Shown: positions 28,172-38,011, counted from the stretch's first letter. The stretch: 64,000 nucleotides of DNA from Microbacterium testaceum StLB037 (GCF_000202635.1 NC_015125.1:744001-808000); one strand, 5' to 3'. Notes: generated by a model from the sequence alone, not told the origin. Translations and numbers: made by a program.

Positions 28172-29623
28172 ATGAGCGCTTCTGCTCCCGAGACCACGGC
28201 CGCCCCCGCACCGAAGAACGGCCTCGACCGCTTCTTCGAGATCACCGCCCGCGGCTCGACCGTCGGCGCGGAGATCCGCGGCGGCGTGGTCACGTTCGTG
28301 ACGATGGCGTACATCGTCATCCTGAACCCGATCATCCTGTCCGGAACCCCCGACGTCGCAGGAAACGCCCTCGGCTTCCCGCAGGTCGCCGCCGTCACCG
28401 CGCTGACGGCCGGCGTCATGACGATGCTGTTCGGCCTCGTCACGCGCCTCCCCTTCGCCTTCGCCGCCGGTCTGGGCATCAACTCGTTCCTCGCCGTCGG
28501 AATCGTCGGTGAGGTGACGTGGCCCGAGGCCATGGGCCTGGTCGTCATCAACGGCCTCATCATCGTGCTGCTCGCCGTCACCGGCCTCCGGCGCATGATC
28601 TTCGAGGCCGTGCCGCTCGCCCTCAAGACCGCGATCACCGTCGGCATCGGCCTCTTCATCGCCTTCATCGGCTTCGTCGACAGCGGCCTCGTCACCTCGA
28701 CCGGGCTCAACTCTCCCCCGGTCGGCCTCGGCGTGGGCGGGTCGATCGCCACGATTCCGACGGCGCTGTTCGTCCTCACCCTCGTCATCACCGCCGTGCT
28801 GCTCGTCCGCAAGGTCAAGGCCGCGCTGCTGATCGGTCTGCTCTCGGGCACGGTCATCGCCGTGATCGTCGAGGCGGTGACGGGCCTGGGCGCCAAGGCC
28901 GACGGCAACGCCGGCGGCTGGGGCCTCAGCGTGCCGAAGCTGCCCGCGCAGTGGGTGAGCCTCCCCGACCTGTCGCTCGTCGGCCAGGTCGACCTCGTCG
29001 GCTCGTTCGGCCGGATCGGCGTGCTCGCCGCTCTCATGCTCGTCTTCACGCTCGTGTTCACGAACTTCTTCGACGCGATGGGCACGATGACCGGCCTCTC
29101 TCGCGAAGCCGGTCTCGCCGCCCCCGACGGCACGTTCCCGCGCCTGCGCTCGGCGCTGGTGATCGAGGGTATCGGCGCCGTGGCGGGTGGTGCGACCTCG
29201 TCGTCGTCGAACACCGTGTTCATCGAGTCGGGCTCCGGCATCGGCGAGGGCGCCCGCACGGGTCTCGCGAACGTCGTCACGGGTGGCCTATTCCTGCTGG
29301 CGATGTTCTTCACCCCGCTGACCAGCATCGTTCCGACCGAGATCGCCGCCGCAGCGCTCGTGATCGTGGGAGCGCTGATGATGGGCCAGATCCGCCACGT
29401 CGACCTCAGCGACCTGTCGGTGCTCATCCCGGTCTTCCTCACGGTGACCGTGATGCCCCTCACCTACTCGATCGCCAACGGCATCGGCGCGGGCTTCGTC
29501 AGCTGGGTCCTCATCCAGGCCCTGTCCGGCCGCGCCCGTCGGGTGAGCCCCCTGCTGTGGATCGTCGCCGCCGGCTTCGTCATCTTCTTCGCCCGCGGTC
29601 CGGTCGAGGCGCTTCTCGGCTGA
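28172..29623 (+). CDS. NCS2 family purine/xanthine permease
   Basis: This 483-residue protein has 12-14 hydrophobic segments. The N-terminal pattern [13 protein letters not shown] and later [17 protein letters not shown] plus [22 protein letters not shown] identify the AzgA-like guanine/hypoxanthine/adenine branch of the NCS2 transporters. It would import purine bases by proton symport. A GGAGCC ribosome binding site precedes the ATG and a strong hairpin follows the stop. Confidence 0.93.
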   Translation: MSASAPETTAAPAPKNGLDRFFEITARGSTVGAEIRGGVVTFVTMAYIVILNPIILSGTPDVAGNALGFPQVAAVTALTAGVMTMLFGLVTRLPFAFAAGLGINSFLAVGIVGEVTWPEAMGLVVINGLIIVLLAVTGLRRMIFEAVPLALKTAITVGIGLFIAFIGFVDSGLVTSTGLNSPPVGLGVGGSIATIPTALFVLTLVITAVLLVRKVKAALLIGLLSGTVIAVIVEAVTGLGAKADGNAGGWGLSVPKLPAQWVSLPDLSLVGQVDLVGSFGRIGVLAALMLVFTLVFTNFFDAMGTMTGLSREAGLAAPDGTFPRLRSALVIEGIGAVAGGATSSSSNTVFIESGSGIGEGARTGLANVVTGGLFLLAMFFTPLTSIVPTEIAAAALVIVGALMMGQIRHVDLSDLSVLIPVFLTVTVMPLTYSIANGIGAGFVSWVLIQALSGRARRVSPLLWIVAAGFVIFFARGPVEALLG

Positions 29624-29633
29624 GCGTTGCTCA

Positions 29634-29671
29634 CGAAGGGGTCCGGATGCCATGGCATCCGGGCCCCTTCG
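29634..29671 (+). terminator. terminator hairpin after the purine permease
   Basis: Arms 29634-29651 and 29654-29671 pair over 18 bases with a single G-U. The stem core is GGATGCC/GGCATCC. It begins 11 bases after the stop codon. There is no long T-run, as is usual for high-GC actinobacterial terminators. Confidence 0.75.
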
Positions 29672-29766
29672 CTCTGTCTGCGGCCACCCTGTGGCCGAAC
29701 CGGGCAGCGTCAACCGCCCCGGCCGCCGAAGCGACAGTGAAGATGAGACCGGTGTGAGAGTTCTGC

Positions 29767-29784
29767 CATGTTGGCGTCAACATG
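29767..29784. promoter_or_regulatory. inverted repeat upstream of the secreted protease
   Basis: CATGTTG-N4-CAACATG is a perfect 18-base palindrome located 68 bases before the protease start, a plausible operator. No matching regulator gene is adjacent. Confidence 0.4.
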
Positions 29785-29851
29785 AGCGTTTTTCCGTACG
29801 TTCGTCACGCGGGCGCAAGGTCGCGTCCGTCGCTTCGAAGGAGAAGAAATC

Positions 29852-30451
29852 ATGCAGATGACGAATGTCCTTTCCCGTCGTCGACGCTCCCTGGGCGCCG
29901 CGGTCCTCGTGGCCGCCGCCCTCGGCGGCACCAGTGCGGGGAACGCTGGCCCCGCTCTCGCGGCCGATGGCGAGATCACGTACACCCTGCACACCGAGGC
30001 CAATCCCACGGCCGACCAGCAGGACGCGTACGCGAAGATCACCGCCGCCGTCGACGCCGCGGTGACGCGGTACAACAACCTCTCCGACCTCACGAAGCAG
30101 CTGAACGTGTCCTACGCCCCGGGCGTCCCCACGGCCGAGGGCAACGGCAACGGAGACCTGCGATTCGGCGAGAACCGGTCGTACATGTCGGAGCGCACCG
30201 CGCTGCATGAGATCGCGCATACCCTCGGCGTTGACCAGAGCAGCGGCTGGTCGAGCAACTGCAGCACCGGTACGTGGACCGGCCCGAACGTCAACGCGCT
30301 GATCAAGAGCTGGGACGGCGACAACGCCACCATCTCGTGCGGCGGTGGCCACTTCTGGCCCTACGGACTGAACTACGACAACGAGTGGTCGGAACAGAAC
30401 GCCGACCGGCACGTGCTGATCGTCAACGCCATGAAGGCCGACGGCATGTGA
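29852..30451 (+). CDS. secreted zinc metalloprotease (HEXXH, snapalysin-like)
   Basis: A protein of 199 residues. The signal peptide has an RRRR region, a hydrophobic core and an AXA-type site (LAADG) near residue 38. The zinc site HEIAHTLGVD lies around residues 118-127 and resembles the HEXXHXXGXXD motif of small Streptomyces neutral proteases, one residue shorter before the Asp. Two Cys in the C-terminal third (SNCST, ISCGG) could form a disulfide. A GAAGGAG ribosome binding site supports the start. It would act outside the cell on peptides or proteins. Confidence 0.8.
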   Translation: MQMTNVLSRRRRSLGAAVLVAAALGGTSAGNAGPALAADGEITYTLHTEANPTADQQDAYAKITAAVDAAVTRYNNLSDLTKQLNVSYAPGVPTAEGNGNGDLRFGENRSYMSERTALHEIAHTLGVDQSSGWSSNCSTGTWTGPNVNALIKSWDGDNATISCGGGHFWPYGLNYDNEWSEQNADRHVLIVNAMKADGM

Positions 30452-30459
30452 AAACCCGA

Positions 30460-30503
30460 CGAAGAGGAGGCCCGGATGCCACGGCATCCGGACCCCCTCT
30501 TCG
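30460..30503 (+). terminator. terminator hairpin after the secreted protease
   Basis: Arms 30460-30480 and 30483-30503 pair over 21 bases with two imperfect pairs. The apex is again GGATGCC/GGCATCC, as in the hairpin after the purine permease. Confidence 0.75.
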
Positions 30504-30532
30504 CTGCTACCGCGACGTTCATTCGCTGAGAC

Positions 30533-30598
30533 CGCACTCGTTCGTCGAGGACGCGTCCGTTCAACGGCGATCCGGTACGTCCTCGACGAACGAGTGCG
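30533..30598. repeat. long perfect hairpin, 21-base arms
   Basis: Arms 30533-30553 and 30578-30598 are perfect reverse complements around a 24-base loop. The element lies between convergent transcription units (protease and sucD), outside their own GGATGCC terminators. Confidence 0.65.
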
Positions 30599-30643
30599 TC
30601 CTCGCGGGCGCGGCGCCCCGACTCGCATCCCCGCATACGCGAA

Positions 30644-30674
30644 AGGGCCCGGACGCCATTGGCATCCGGGCCCT
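30644..30674 (-). terminator. terminator hairpin after sucD
   Basis: Arms 30644-30657 and 30661-30674 pair over 14 bases with one mismatch and a three-base loop, 14 bases beyond the sucD stop on the minus strand. It has the same GGATGCC-type apex. Confidence 0.7.
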
Positions 30675-30687
30675 CAGAACCGAAACG

Positions 30688-31590
30688 TCAGAGCGCTTCG
30701 ATGATCTCGCGCATCAGCGACGCGGTCTCGGACGGCGTCTTGCCGACCTTGACTCCGGCGGCCTCGAGGGCCTCCTTCTTCGCCTGAGCGGTACCGGCCG
30801 AGCCCGAGACGATGGCGCCGGCGTGGCCCATGGTCTTGCCCTCGGGGGCGGTGAAGCCGGCGACGTAGCCGACGACGGGCTTGGTCACGTTCTCGGCGAT
30901 GTAGGCGGCGGCGCGCTCTTCGGCGTCTCCACCGATCTCGCCGATCATGACGATCGCCTTGGTCTCGGGGTCGGCCTCGAACGCCGCGAGGGCGTCGATG
31001 TGCGTCGTGCCGATGACCGGGTCGCCGCCGATGCCGATGGCGGTCGAGAAGCCGAGGTCGCGCAGCTCGAACATCATCTGGTAGGTCAGGGTGCCCGACT
31101 TCGACACGAGGCCGATGGGGCCCTTGCCGGTGATGTTCGCGGGCGTGATGCCCACGAGCGCCTCACCGGGCGTGATGATGCCGGGGCAGTTCGGGCCGAT
31201 GATGCGGGTCTTCTCGCCCTTCGACTTCGCGTAGGCCCAGGCCTCGGCGGTGTCGCCGACGGGCACGCCCTCGGTGATCACGACGAGGAGGGGGATCTCG
31301 GCGTCGATGGCTTCGACCATCGCGTCCTTCGTGAAGGCCGGGGGCACGAACGCGATCGACACGTCGGCGCCGGTCTCGCGCATGGCCTCTTCGACCGAGG
31401 CGAAGACGGGCAGCTCGACGTCGTTGCCGGAGGCGTCCTTGTGGGTGACGGTGGTGCCGGCCTTGCGGGCGTTCACGCCACCGACGACCTGGGTGCCGGC
31501 CTTGAGCATGAGGGCGGTGTGCTTGGTGCCTTCGCCGCCCGTGATGCCCTGGACGATGACCTTGGAGTCCTTGTTGAGGTAGATCGACAT
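30688..31590 (-). CDS. sucD: succinyl-CoA synthetase alpha subunit
   Basis: The 300-residue subunit binds CoA and carries the phosphohistidine. The N-terminal [15 protein letters not shown] and [10 protein letters not shown] segments are present, as is [21 protein letters not shown] with the catalytic His near residue 255. It pairs with SucC encoded just upstream (19-base gap) in the TCA cycle. Confidence 0.97.
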   Translation of the reverse strand: MSIYLNKDSKVIVQGITGGEGTKHTALMLKAGTQVVGGVNARKAGTTVTHKDASGNDVELPVFASVEEAMRETGADVSIAFVPPAFTKDAMVEAIDAEIPLLVVITEGVPVGDTAEAWAYAKSKGEKTRIIGPNCPGIITPGEALVGITPANITGKGPIGLVSKSGTLTYQMMFELRDLGFSTAIGIGGDPVIGTTHIDALAAFEADPETKAIVMIGEIGGDAEERAAAYIAENVTKPVVGYVAGFTAPEGKTMGHAGAIVSGSAGTAQAKKEALEAAGVKVGKTPSETASLMREIIEAL

Positions 31591-31609
31591 GGTTCTGTTT
31601 CCCTATCCC

Positions 31610-32773
31610 TTACGCGTTGGCCAGTTCGGCGGCCTTGTCGGCGCCCTCGTCCATACCGGCGGCGAGGGTGACGAGCGGGTGGTTGGCGCCGGCGAGGATC
31701 TCGCGACCCTCTTCGACCTGGTTGCCGTCGAGGCGGACGACGAGCGGCTTGGTCGCCGTGTCGCCCAGGATCTCGAGGGCCTTCACGATGCCCTCGGCCA
31801 CGGCGACGCACGAGGTGATGCCGCCGAAGACGTTGACGAAGACGCTCTTGACCTGCTCGTCGCCGAGGATGACGTCGAGACCGGCGGCCATGACGGTCGC
31901 CGAGGCGCCGCCACCGATGTCGAGGAAGTTGGCGGGCTTGACGCCACCGTGCTTCTCGCCGGCGTACGCGACGACGTCGAGGGTCGACATGACCAGACCC
32001 GCGCCGTTGCCGATGATGCCGACCTGGCCGTCGAGCTTGACGTAGTTGAGGTCGTGCTGCTTGGCCTTGGCCTCGAGCGGGTCGGCCGCGTCCTTGTCTT
32101 CCAGCGCCTCGTGGTCGGGGTGGCGGAAGCCGGCGTTCTCGTCGAGCGAGACCTTGCCGTCGAGGGCGATGATGTCGCCGTCTTCGCTCTGGATGAGGGG
32201 GTTCACCTCGACGAGCGTGGCGTCCTCGCCCTTGTAGACGTTGTAGAGCTTGACGAAGACGTCGGCGACCTTGGGCGCGAGCTCCTCGTCGAACTTGGCG
32301 GCGCGAGCGATCTCGAGCGCCTTCTCGGGGGTGATGCCCTCGATCGGGTCGACCTCGATGCGCGCGAGCGCGTCGGGACGCTCGACGGCGAGCTCCTCGA
32401 TCTCCATGCCGCCCTCGACGCTGGACAGCGACAGGTAGGAGCGGTTCGAACGGTCGAGCAGCACCGAGAAGTAGAACTCCTTGGCGATGCGAGCGCCCGC
32501 GGCGACCATGACGCGCTTGACGACGTGGCCCTTGATGTCGAGACCGAGGATGGCCTGAGCCGCCTCGAAGGCCTCGTCGGGGTTCTTGGCGACCTTCACA
32601 CCGCCGGCCTTGCCGCGGCCTCCGGTCTTGACCTGAGCCTTGACGACGACGACGCCACCGAGCTTCTCCGCGGCCGCCTTCGCCTCCTCAGGGGTGTCGG
32701 CGATGATGCCGGCGAGCACCGGCACCTCGTACTTTTCGAACAGATCACGTGCCTGGTACTCGTAGAGATCCAC
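31610..32773 (-). CDS. sucC: succinyl-CoA synthetase beta subunit
   Basis: This is the nucleotide-binding beta subunit, 387 residues, with an ATP-grasp fold: the N-terminal [32 protein letters not shown] and the C-terminal [13 protein letters not shown] are typical. The GTG at 32773 is preceded by GAAGGA at good spacing and yields the common MDLYEYQ start; a TTG two codons upstream is less likely. In mycobacteria sucCD adjoin the perM-purN-purH genes, an arrangement interrupted here. Confidence 0.96.
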   Translation of the reverse strand: MDLYEYQARDLFEKYEVPVLAGIIADTPEEAKAAAEKLGGVVVVKAQVKTGGRGKAGGVKVAKNPDEAFEAAQAILGLDIKGHVVKRVMVAAGARIAKEFYFSVLLDRSNRSYLSLSSVEGGMEIEELAVERPDALARIEVDPIEGITPEKALEIARAAKFDEELAPKVADVFVKLYNVYKGEDATLVEVNPLIQSEDGDIIALDGKVSLDENAGFRHPDHEALEDKDAADPLEAKAKQHDLNYVKLDGQVGIIGNGAGLVMSTLDVVAYAGEKHGGVKPANFLDIGGGASATVMAAGLDVILGDEQVKSVFVNVFGGITSCVAVAEGIVKALEILGDTATKPLVVRLDGNQVEEGREILAGANHPLVTLAAGMDEGADKAAELANA

Positions 32774-32994
32774 GGACAATCCTTCGCTGGGCGATCGGTG
32801 GTGGGAGGAGGCGAAAGTCTCTCGATATCAAGAGATCTGCGCCAATCGTCCACCCTACCCGACGGGGGTGAGAACGCCCGACGGTTGCCCCTTCAATGGG
32901 AGGGACTCCGGATGCCGCCCCCTCACGGTTTCATCCCCTTCGTGGGGGCGCGACGTCGAGGCATCCGGGTCCGATGGCGCCCTACCCTCGCGCC

Positions 32995-34329
32995 ATGACT
33001 CTCCCCGATGACCCCTCCCCGCTCGACGCGATCGCGGCGACGGTGCCAGAGTTCGAGACGTTTCCGACGGTGGACGAGCTCGACGCGTGGATCGACGAGG
33101 TCGCCGGGCGACACCCCGGCTCGGTCGCGGTCCGTCGGATCGGAACCTCCCGCGACGGGCATCCGGTTCGCATGCTCACGGTCGGCGAGGGGGACGCATC
33201 GATCCTCGTCTCCGCCGGGGCGCTGCCGGACGGGCCGGCCGGATTCCGCACGGTGCAGGAGCTCGTGCGCCTGCTCCGGGAGCGCGCGGCTCCTCTGGCC
33301 GGTATCGCCGCGCGATGGCACATCGTCCCGTGCCTCGATCCCGACGGCGCACGGCTCAACGAGACCTGGTACGAGCGACACGCCTCTGCACACGGACCTC
33401 GCCGCTCCGCGGCAGACGGGACGCTCCCGCACCCGGGGCTGCCCAGCTCCGCCGATCACCCCCTCTCCGAGACGGCGGCGCTCAGGAGGGTGATCGACGA
33501 GGTGAAGCCGCAGCTGCTCGTCTCGCTCCACGGCACGCACGTCGAAGGCGTCTTCACCTCCGTCAGCTCCCCCGAGCCCGCACTGGCCGCGGCCCTCGCC
33601 GGAGCGGCATCCGTGGTCGGGCTCCCCCCGGTCTCCGTGGTGTGCGACACCCCGGTTTCCGCCTCTCTGGCGCCCGGTGTCGTCGCGCTGGACCCGGCCG
33701 CCGACGATCCGTTCCGCGACATCGGTGCGAGCACCGCCGCGGACACGCGGCCCCACGGCCCCGTCTCGGTCGTCAGCCGGGTGCCGGCACGGCTCGCCCC
33801 GCGTGCCACTGACCCCGGCCCGAGCGGCGAGTCCCTCGGAACCGTCGTGCGGCGCGCCCTCGCCGACCTCGACACGCGCGCGCACCGTCTGAAGAGCATC
33901 GCGGATGCCGTGGAGCCCGCCCTCGCACCCACCTCGCCGTTCCTCACCTCCGTGAACGACGCGCGGGCCGCGGTGGCTCCCCTGCGCGAGAGCTGGCGCG
34001 CGGTGCTCGAGAACCCCGCCCTGAGCGCGCGCGAAGCCACGCACGCGGAGCAAGCCGCTTTCGCCTCCGCCCCTCACGCCGTCGGCCTCCGCGGGGCGGG
34101 AGCGCTGCTACGGGTCCTGGATGCCGAGGCCGCGGCGGATCATGCCGCACCTCAGGTGCGCGCGGCCCATCGTGAGGCGCTCGCCGTCTTCGACGCGTGG
34201 GTGACCGACGCCGACCGGCTGCCCGCCGTTCCCATCGCCCCGCGTCGCCGGGTCGCGACGCAGCTCGCGGTGCTGCTGGCCGCAGCGGCGGCGGTCGTCG
34301 GCGCCCGGGAGGAAGCCGTCATCCGCTGA
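32995..34329 (+). CDS. M14 carboxypeptidase-like protein with lost zinc ligands
   Basis: This 444-residue cytoplasmic-looking protein aligns by eye with M14 zinc carboxypeptidases. WIDEVAGRHPGSVAVRRIGTS and RMLTVGEG precede the first zinc site. The canonical HXXE motif is replaced by L77-P-D-G80 in SAGALPDGPAG, while the later His in LLVSLHGTHVEG is retained. Two of three zinc ligands are therefore absent and peptidase activity is unlikely. The C-terminal 200 residues are Ala-rich and of unknown function. It converges with the response regulator gene. Confidence 0.7.
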   Translation: MTLPDDPSPLDAIAATVPEFETFPTVDELDAWIDEVAGRHPGSVAVRRIGTSRDGHPVRMLTVGEGDASILVSAGALPDGPAGFRTVQELVRLLRERAAPLAGIAARWHIVPCLDPDGARLNETWYERHASAHGPRRSAADGTLPHPGLPSSADHPLSETAALRRVIDEVKPQLLVSLHGTHVEGVFTSVSSPEPALAAALAGAASVVGLPPVSVVCDTPVSASLAPGVVALDPAADDPFRDIGASTAADTRPHGPVSVVSRVPARLAPRATDPGPSGESLGTVVRRALADLDTRAHRLKSIADAVEPALAPTSPFLTSVNDARAAVAPLRESWRAVLENPALSAREATHAEQAAFASAPHAVGLRGAGALLRVLDAEAAADHAAPQVRAAHREALAVFDAWVTDADRLPAVPIAPRRRVATQLAVLLAAAAAVVGAREEAVIR

Positions 34330-34332
34330 GTC

Positions 34333-34935
34333 TCAGATCCACCCACGCTCCCGCGCATGAATCGTCGCCTGCTGCCGACTCGCCAACCCGAGCTTCCCCA
34401 GCACCGACGACACGTGGTTGCGCACCGTCCCGGCGGACAGATGCAGGGAGGCTGCGATCTCGGCCACCGTCTCCCCCCGCGCGCCCGCCCGCAGCACGTC
34501 GAGCTCCCGGTCGGTGAGGGGGCTGCGCTCGTCGCTCAGCGCGTCGGCGGCGATCTCGGGGTCGACGTACCGGCGTCCGGCGGCGACCTCGCGGATGACC
34601 GCGGCGACGTCATCCGCGGGCCGGGACTTCGGCAAGAACCCGTCGACGCCCGCCCCGAGCGCGCGACGCAGGACGCCCGGCCGCGCGTGACGCGTGACGA
34701 TCACGCAGCGCGAGGGGACGCGCCGGAGGATCCGCGCGGCCGTGTCGACGCCGTCGAGACCGGGCATCTCGAGGTCGAGCAGGCACACGTCGGGCCGCAG
34801 CCGCTCGGCCTCGGCGATGGCGCTCTCGCCGTCGCGGCACTCCCCCACGACCTCGAGATCGGGCTCGAGGCGCAGGAGCGCGGCGAGCGCCGTGCGGATC
34901 ATGTCTTCGTCATCGGCGATGAGCACACGGATCAT
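34333..34935 (-). CDS. NarL/LuxR-family response regulator
   Basis: The 200-residue regulator has an N-terminal receiver domain (phospho-acceptor Asp in VCLLDLEMPG, Lys in FLPKSR) and a C-terminal LuxR helix-turn-helix (LTDRELDVLRAGARGETVAEIA). The stop of the histidine kinase overlaps its ATG by four bases, so the two form a two-component pair of the DesK/DesR type. Confidence 0.94.
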   Translation of the reverse strand: MIRVLIADDEDMIRTALAALLRLEPDLEVVGECRDGESAIAEAERLRPDVCLLDLEMPGLDGVDTAARILRRVPSRCVIVTRHARPGVLRRALGAGVDGFLPKSRPADDVAAVIREVAAGRRYVDPEIAADALSDERSPLTDRELDVLRAGARGETVAEIAASLHLSAGTVRNHVSSVLGKLGLASRQQATIHARERGWI

Positions 34936-36107
34936 GCCGGCACCTCCTCGGGCACGCGAACGGTGATTCGGAACAGATCGCCCGCGTGGGCGGCATCCAC
35001 TGTTCCTCCGACGGTTCGGACGCGCTCGGCGATCCCGGAGAGACCGGCCCCGTCTCCGACCGGAGACGCGGCGGGGCGCGCGTCGTTCTCGACGATCAGC
35101 ACCCACGAGCCCCGGTGTCGAGCCAGGGAGAGGGATGCCGACACCCCGCCGCCGTGTTTGAGCACATTGGTCGTGGACTCGCGGATCACCGGGCCCAGCA
35201 CGTCGGCCGGGGCTCGACCGGCCTCGGTATCGACCAGGAGCTCGACGGTGAGGCCGGCGGCGCGGAGCAGGTCGGCGGCATTGGCCAGTTCGTCGGGCAG
35301 GGGCACCCCGCGGAACCGCGCCGCGAGGTCGCGGGTGCCGCGCCGCGCATCGTCAACGCTCGCCCGTGCGGCACGTACCTGCTCGACGGCGGCCTCCGGG
35401 TCGCGCCCCATCATCTTCTCGGCGAGCTCGAGCTGCAGCGCGATGACCTGGAGGTGGTGGCCCTGCAGGTCGTGGAGATCGCTCGCCAGGCGCAGGCGTT
35501 CTTGTGCTGCGGCGAGCCGCCCCTCGGCGCGGCGGGCGCGGTCGAGCTCGCGGACGATATCCCACCACCACAGCGACGTCGCGGTCAGCGGAGGCAGCAT
35601 CGCGATGAAGATCCCCATGCCCAGCACCTGGGCGACGTACCCCTGAGGGTTGAGGTGGGCGGCCTCGATCACCCATGCCGCGACGATCACCAGGGTCAGC
35701 ATCACCACGAGGCGAAGTCGCACCCCGGCCCGCCACCGCACCAGGCACAGCGCCTGCGCCGCGAGCACCACCCCGAGAAGCAGCGACCCCGCGGCTCCGC
35801 CGGCGAGCGCGGCAGCAGCGACACCGGCGAGCACGAGCGGCCACACGGGCCGCCGCGCGACCGTGTCGTTCTCGTCCAGCGGCTCGCGCCGGTAGTGCAC
35901 GAGCAGAAGGATCGCGGATGCCACCGACCCGGCCGCCCCGACCAGGTACAGCGCAGTGGTCGCCACGTGCTCGTTCAGGACGAGCACGAGCGTCCAGATG
36001 ACCAGGCCGAAGACCTGCAGCATGATGATCGAGACGACCGTGTACCACCACGTCACGCGGACGTCTCGGGCGTAGGCCGCGGCGGGGGATGTGCTCACTC
36101 CGGCCAC
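34932..36107 (-). CDS. sensor histidine kinase (HisKA_3, DesK type)
   Basis: A protein of 391 residues. The N-terminal half carries five or six membrane segments (to about residue 165). The dimerisation/phosphoacceptor region contains the H-box DLHDLQGHHLQ near residue 215. The HATPase domain has STTNVLKHG and GAGLSGIAERV. The likely signal is a membrane or drug stress. The start is a GTG at 36107, or possibly 36098; no strong ribosome binding site is visible. The divergent neighbour is a small-multidrug-export family gene, a plausible target. Confidence 0.9.
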   Translation of the reverse strand: MAGVSTSPAAAYARDVRVTWWYTVVSIIMLQVFGLVIWTLVLVLNEHVATTALYLVGAAGSVASAILLLVHYRREPLDENDTVARRPVWPLVLAGVAAAALAGGAAGSLLLGVVLAAQALCLVRWRAGVRLRLVVMLTLVIVAAWVIEAAHLNPQGYVAQVLGMGIFIAMLPPLTATSLWWWDIVRELDRARRAEGRLAAAQERLRLASDLHDLQGHHLQVIALQLELAEKMMGRDPEAAVEQVRAARASVDDARRGTRDLAARFRGVPLPDELANAADLLRAAGLTVELLVDTEAGRAPADVLGPVIRESTTNVLKHGGGVSASLSLARHRGSWVLIVENDARPAASPVGDGAGLSGIAERVRTVGGTVDAAHAGDLFRITVRVPEEVPA

Positions 36108-36250
36108 TGTACGGCCGTGACATTCGTCATGGGTCGGGCCTCACATCCTCCGGGATCGCCGTGACACCGCGACACTGCCGCCCGGGGGCCGCCCTGGCTG
36201 GGATGGAATCACCGCGGAAGCGCCGCGGTCCTCATCCCCCAGGAGCAGCC

Positions 36251-36751
36251 ATGTCGAACCCCGTCTCCGACCTCGTCCTCGGTTTCCAGAACCTCGTCGC
36301 CGAGGTCCCCGACCTCGTCCAGCCCCTCGTCGTCGCCCTGGCCGGCGCGGTGCCTTTCATCGAGGGCGAGGGGGCGGCCGCGATCGGCATCATCGGCGGC
36401 ATCCCTCCCGTGGTCGCCGCTCTGGCCGGCGCGATCGGCAACCTGATCTGCGTGGCGGTCGTCGTGCTCGCGACCTCGCGCGTGCGCACTGCCGTGACCA
36501 CGCGTCGCGGGGGCGCCGAGAAGCCCGTCACGGCCCGGCGCGAGAAGTTCGAGCGCGCCTACCACCGGTACGGGACGCCGGGCGTGAGCCTGCTCGGACC
36601 GCTGCTGCTGCCCACGCAGTTCACGGCCGCTGCCCTTACGTCCACCGGCGTGCCTCCGATGCGCGTGCTCGCCTGGCAGGCTGCGGCGATCGTCCTATGG
36701 ACGACGGTGATCACGCTCATCATCACGGGCGTCATCCGCGCGGTGGCGTGA
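36251..36751 (+). CDS. small multidrug export family membrane protein
   Basis: A 166-residue protein with three to four hydrophobic segments and the AVPFIEGEGAAAIG motif seen in the Sm_multidrug_ex family, distantly related to DedA. An AGGAGC ribosome binding site precedes the ATG. It is divergent from the histidine kinase; a TGAC-N4-GTCA palindrome (36118-36129) in the shared region could bind the response regulator. The transport function of the family is poorly tested. Confidence 0.8.
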   Translation: MSNPVSDLVLGFQNLVAEVPDLVQPLVVALAGAVPFIEGEGAAAIGIIGGIPPVVAALAGAIGNLICVAVVVLATSRVRTAVTTRRGGAEKPVTARREKFERAYHRYGTPGVSLLGPLLLPTQFTAAALTSTGVPPMRVLAWQAAAIVLWTTVITLIITGVIRAVA

Positions 36752-36794
36752 CCGGCCGCGGGCTCTCAGCCAGCGCAGGGCGAGGTCTGAGCGA

Positions 36795-36825
36795 CCTCGC
36801 GGCGACACACGTTGTCGCCGCGAGG
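36795..36825 (+). terminator. hairpin after the small multidrug export gene
   Basis: Arms 36795-36807 and 36813-36825 are perfectly complementary over 13 bases with a five-base loop, 43 bases past the stop codon. Confidence 0.65.
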
Positions 36826-36876
36826 CCCGCGCTTCTTGAATGGAGAGGCCCGCCTCTCGAAACAGAATGGTGCCCC

Positions 36877-37347
36877 ATGCCCCCGCAGACGTCGACCGTC
36901 ACCGTGACCCTCGGAGAGCCGATCTACGCGCAGGCCCTGTTCTACACCGCGATGTTCTCCGGCAAACCGTTCGCCGAAGCTTTGCTGGTCTATCGGCGGG
37001 GCGGGACGTACACGATCCTCTCCCCTGGCGAGGACCACCACGGATGCTGGGTCTCGGCCACGGCACCGCTGGATCCGCCGCGCCGCGTGAGCTTCATGTC
37101 ATTGCCGTCGGCGGACTGGGACGACGACATCGCCGCCCACACCCTGACGTTCGCCCCCGACACCGGCGCCTTCACGCAGGAGCTGCGCCTCCCCGGGGAG
37201 TCGGTTCCCCGCGCACAGCACGGCTTCGCCGTCGCCGTCCCCTCCCCCGAGACGATCGACCCGGCGGCGGGGTGGGCGGCGCTGCGCGCGCAGCACCGTC
37301 AGACGTTCGAGCAGCTACGGGCGCTGGCCTTCCCCCAGGGAGCCTGA
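36877..37347 (+). CDS. hypothetical protein
   Basis: A 156-residue protein without signal peptide or membrane segments and without a motif I recognise. The middle contains GDYTILSPGE-like beta-rich sequence (GTYTILSPGEDHHG) and the C-terminus is helical. It has normal codon use for the region. It converges with the DUF2442/DUF4375 gene seven bases away. Confidence 0.6.
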   Translation: MPPQTSTVTVTLGEPIYAQALFYTAMFSGKPFAEALLVYRRGGTYTILSPGEDHHGCWVSATAPLDPPRRVSFMSLPSADWDDDIAAHTLTFAPDTGAFTQELRLPGESVPRAQHGFAVAVPSPETIDPAAGWAALRAQHRQTFEQLRALAFPQGA

Positions 37348-37354
37348 GCGCCGG

Positions 37355-38011
37355 TCACCGCGCGGACGGCGCGGGTCCGAAATGGCGGGCGACGAGCCGG
37401 GTGAGTTCGGGGGATGCCTCCCAGAAGCTCTCGTCGAGGGCTTCGAGGCGATCGGAGAGGTCGGAGTCCCGCATCGCCGCCCAGAACTCCTCGGGGGTGT
37501 TCACGTCCTCGCGCTCGGTGAGCGGTTCGACCTCTCGCCAGAACTCGCGAACGATGCCGAGGGTGCGGTCGGCCCCGACCGCCGCGAGCGCGTCCAGGGC
37601 CACGCGGACTTCATCCCCGCCCCAATTGCCGAGGAACTGGACGAGCCCGCCGTTGTTGCCGTCGGCCACCAATCTCCATAGCGCGACGAGGGCGCGGGAT
37701 CGCGGCGAGAGCACCGAGACATCCCAGGCCGCGGCCTTCACCTGTGCGAGCGCGTCTTCATAGAGCGCGTCCTCTTCCAGGGTCCACACGTTCAGCTTGC
37801 CCTCGGGCGAGGTCTGTCCCGCGGCGGGCCAGTTCACTCCTCTGCCGTCTTCGGTGCGTACCCATCCGGCCCGGTCGGCCGCGTTCATCGCGACCACGGC
37901 GGACCCGGCCCACGCGAGCGGCGCGGCAAGCGCGCGGCCATCCTCCAGGTGCAGCACGATCTGTTCCCCAGCGAACTCGACGTCGGCAATCGCCGATCCC
38001 ACTTCGCTCAC
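37355..38011 (-). CDS. DUF2442-DUF4375 fusion protein
   Basis: A protein of 218 residues. The first 85 look like DUF2442 (IVLHLEDGRALAAPLAW and GWVRTEDGRGVNWPA). Residues 95-210 resemble DUF4375/DMP19, whose hallmark is WRLVADGNNGGLVQFLGNW followed by a helical repeat. Both families are of unknown function, DMP19-type proteins being implicated as DNA mimics in one case. The GTG at 38011 is the best-fitting start. Confidence 0.7.
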   Translation of the reverse strand: MSEVGSAIADVEFAGEQIVLHLEDGRALAAPLAWAGSAVVAMNAADRAGWVRTEDGRGVNWPAAGQTSPEGKLNVWTLEEDALYEDALAQVKAAAWDVSVLSPRSRALVALWRLVADGNNGGLVQFLGNWGGDEVRVALDALAAVGADRTLGIVREFWREVEPLTEREDVNTPEEFWAAMRDSDLSDRLEALDESFWEASPELTRLVARHFGPAPSAR

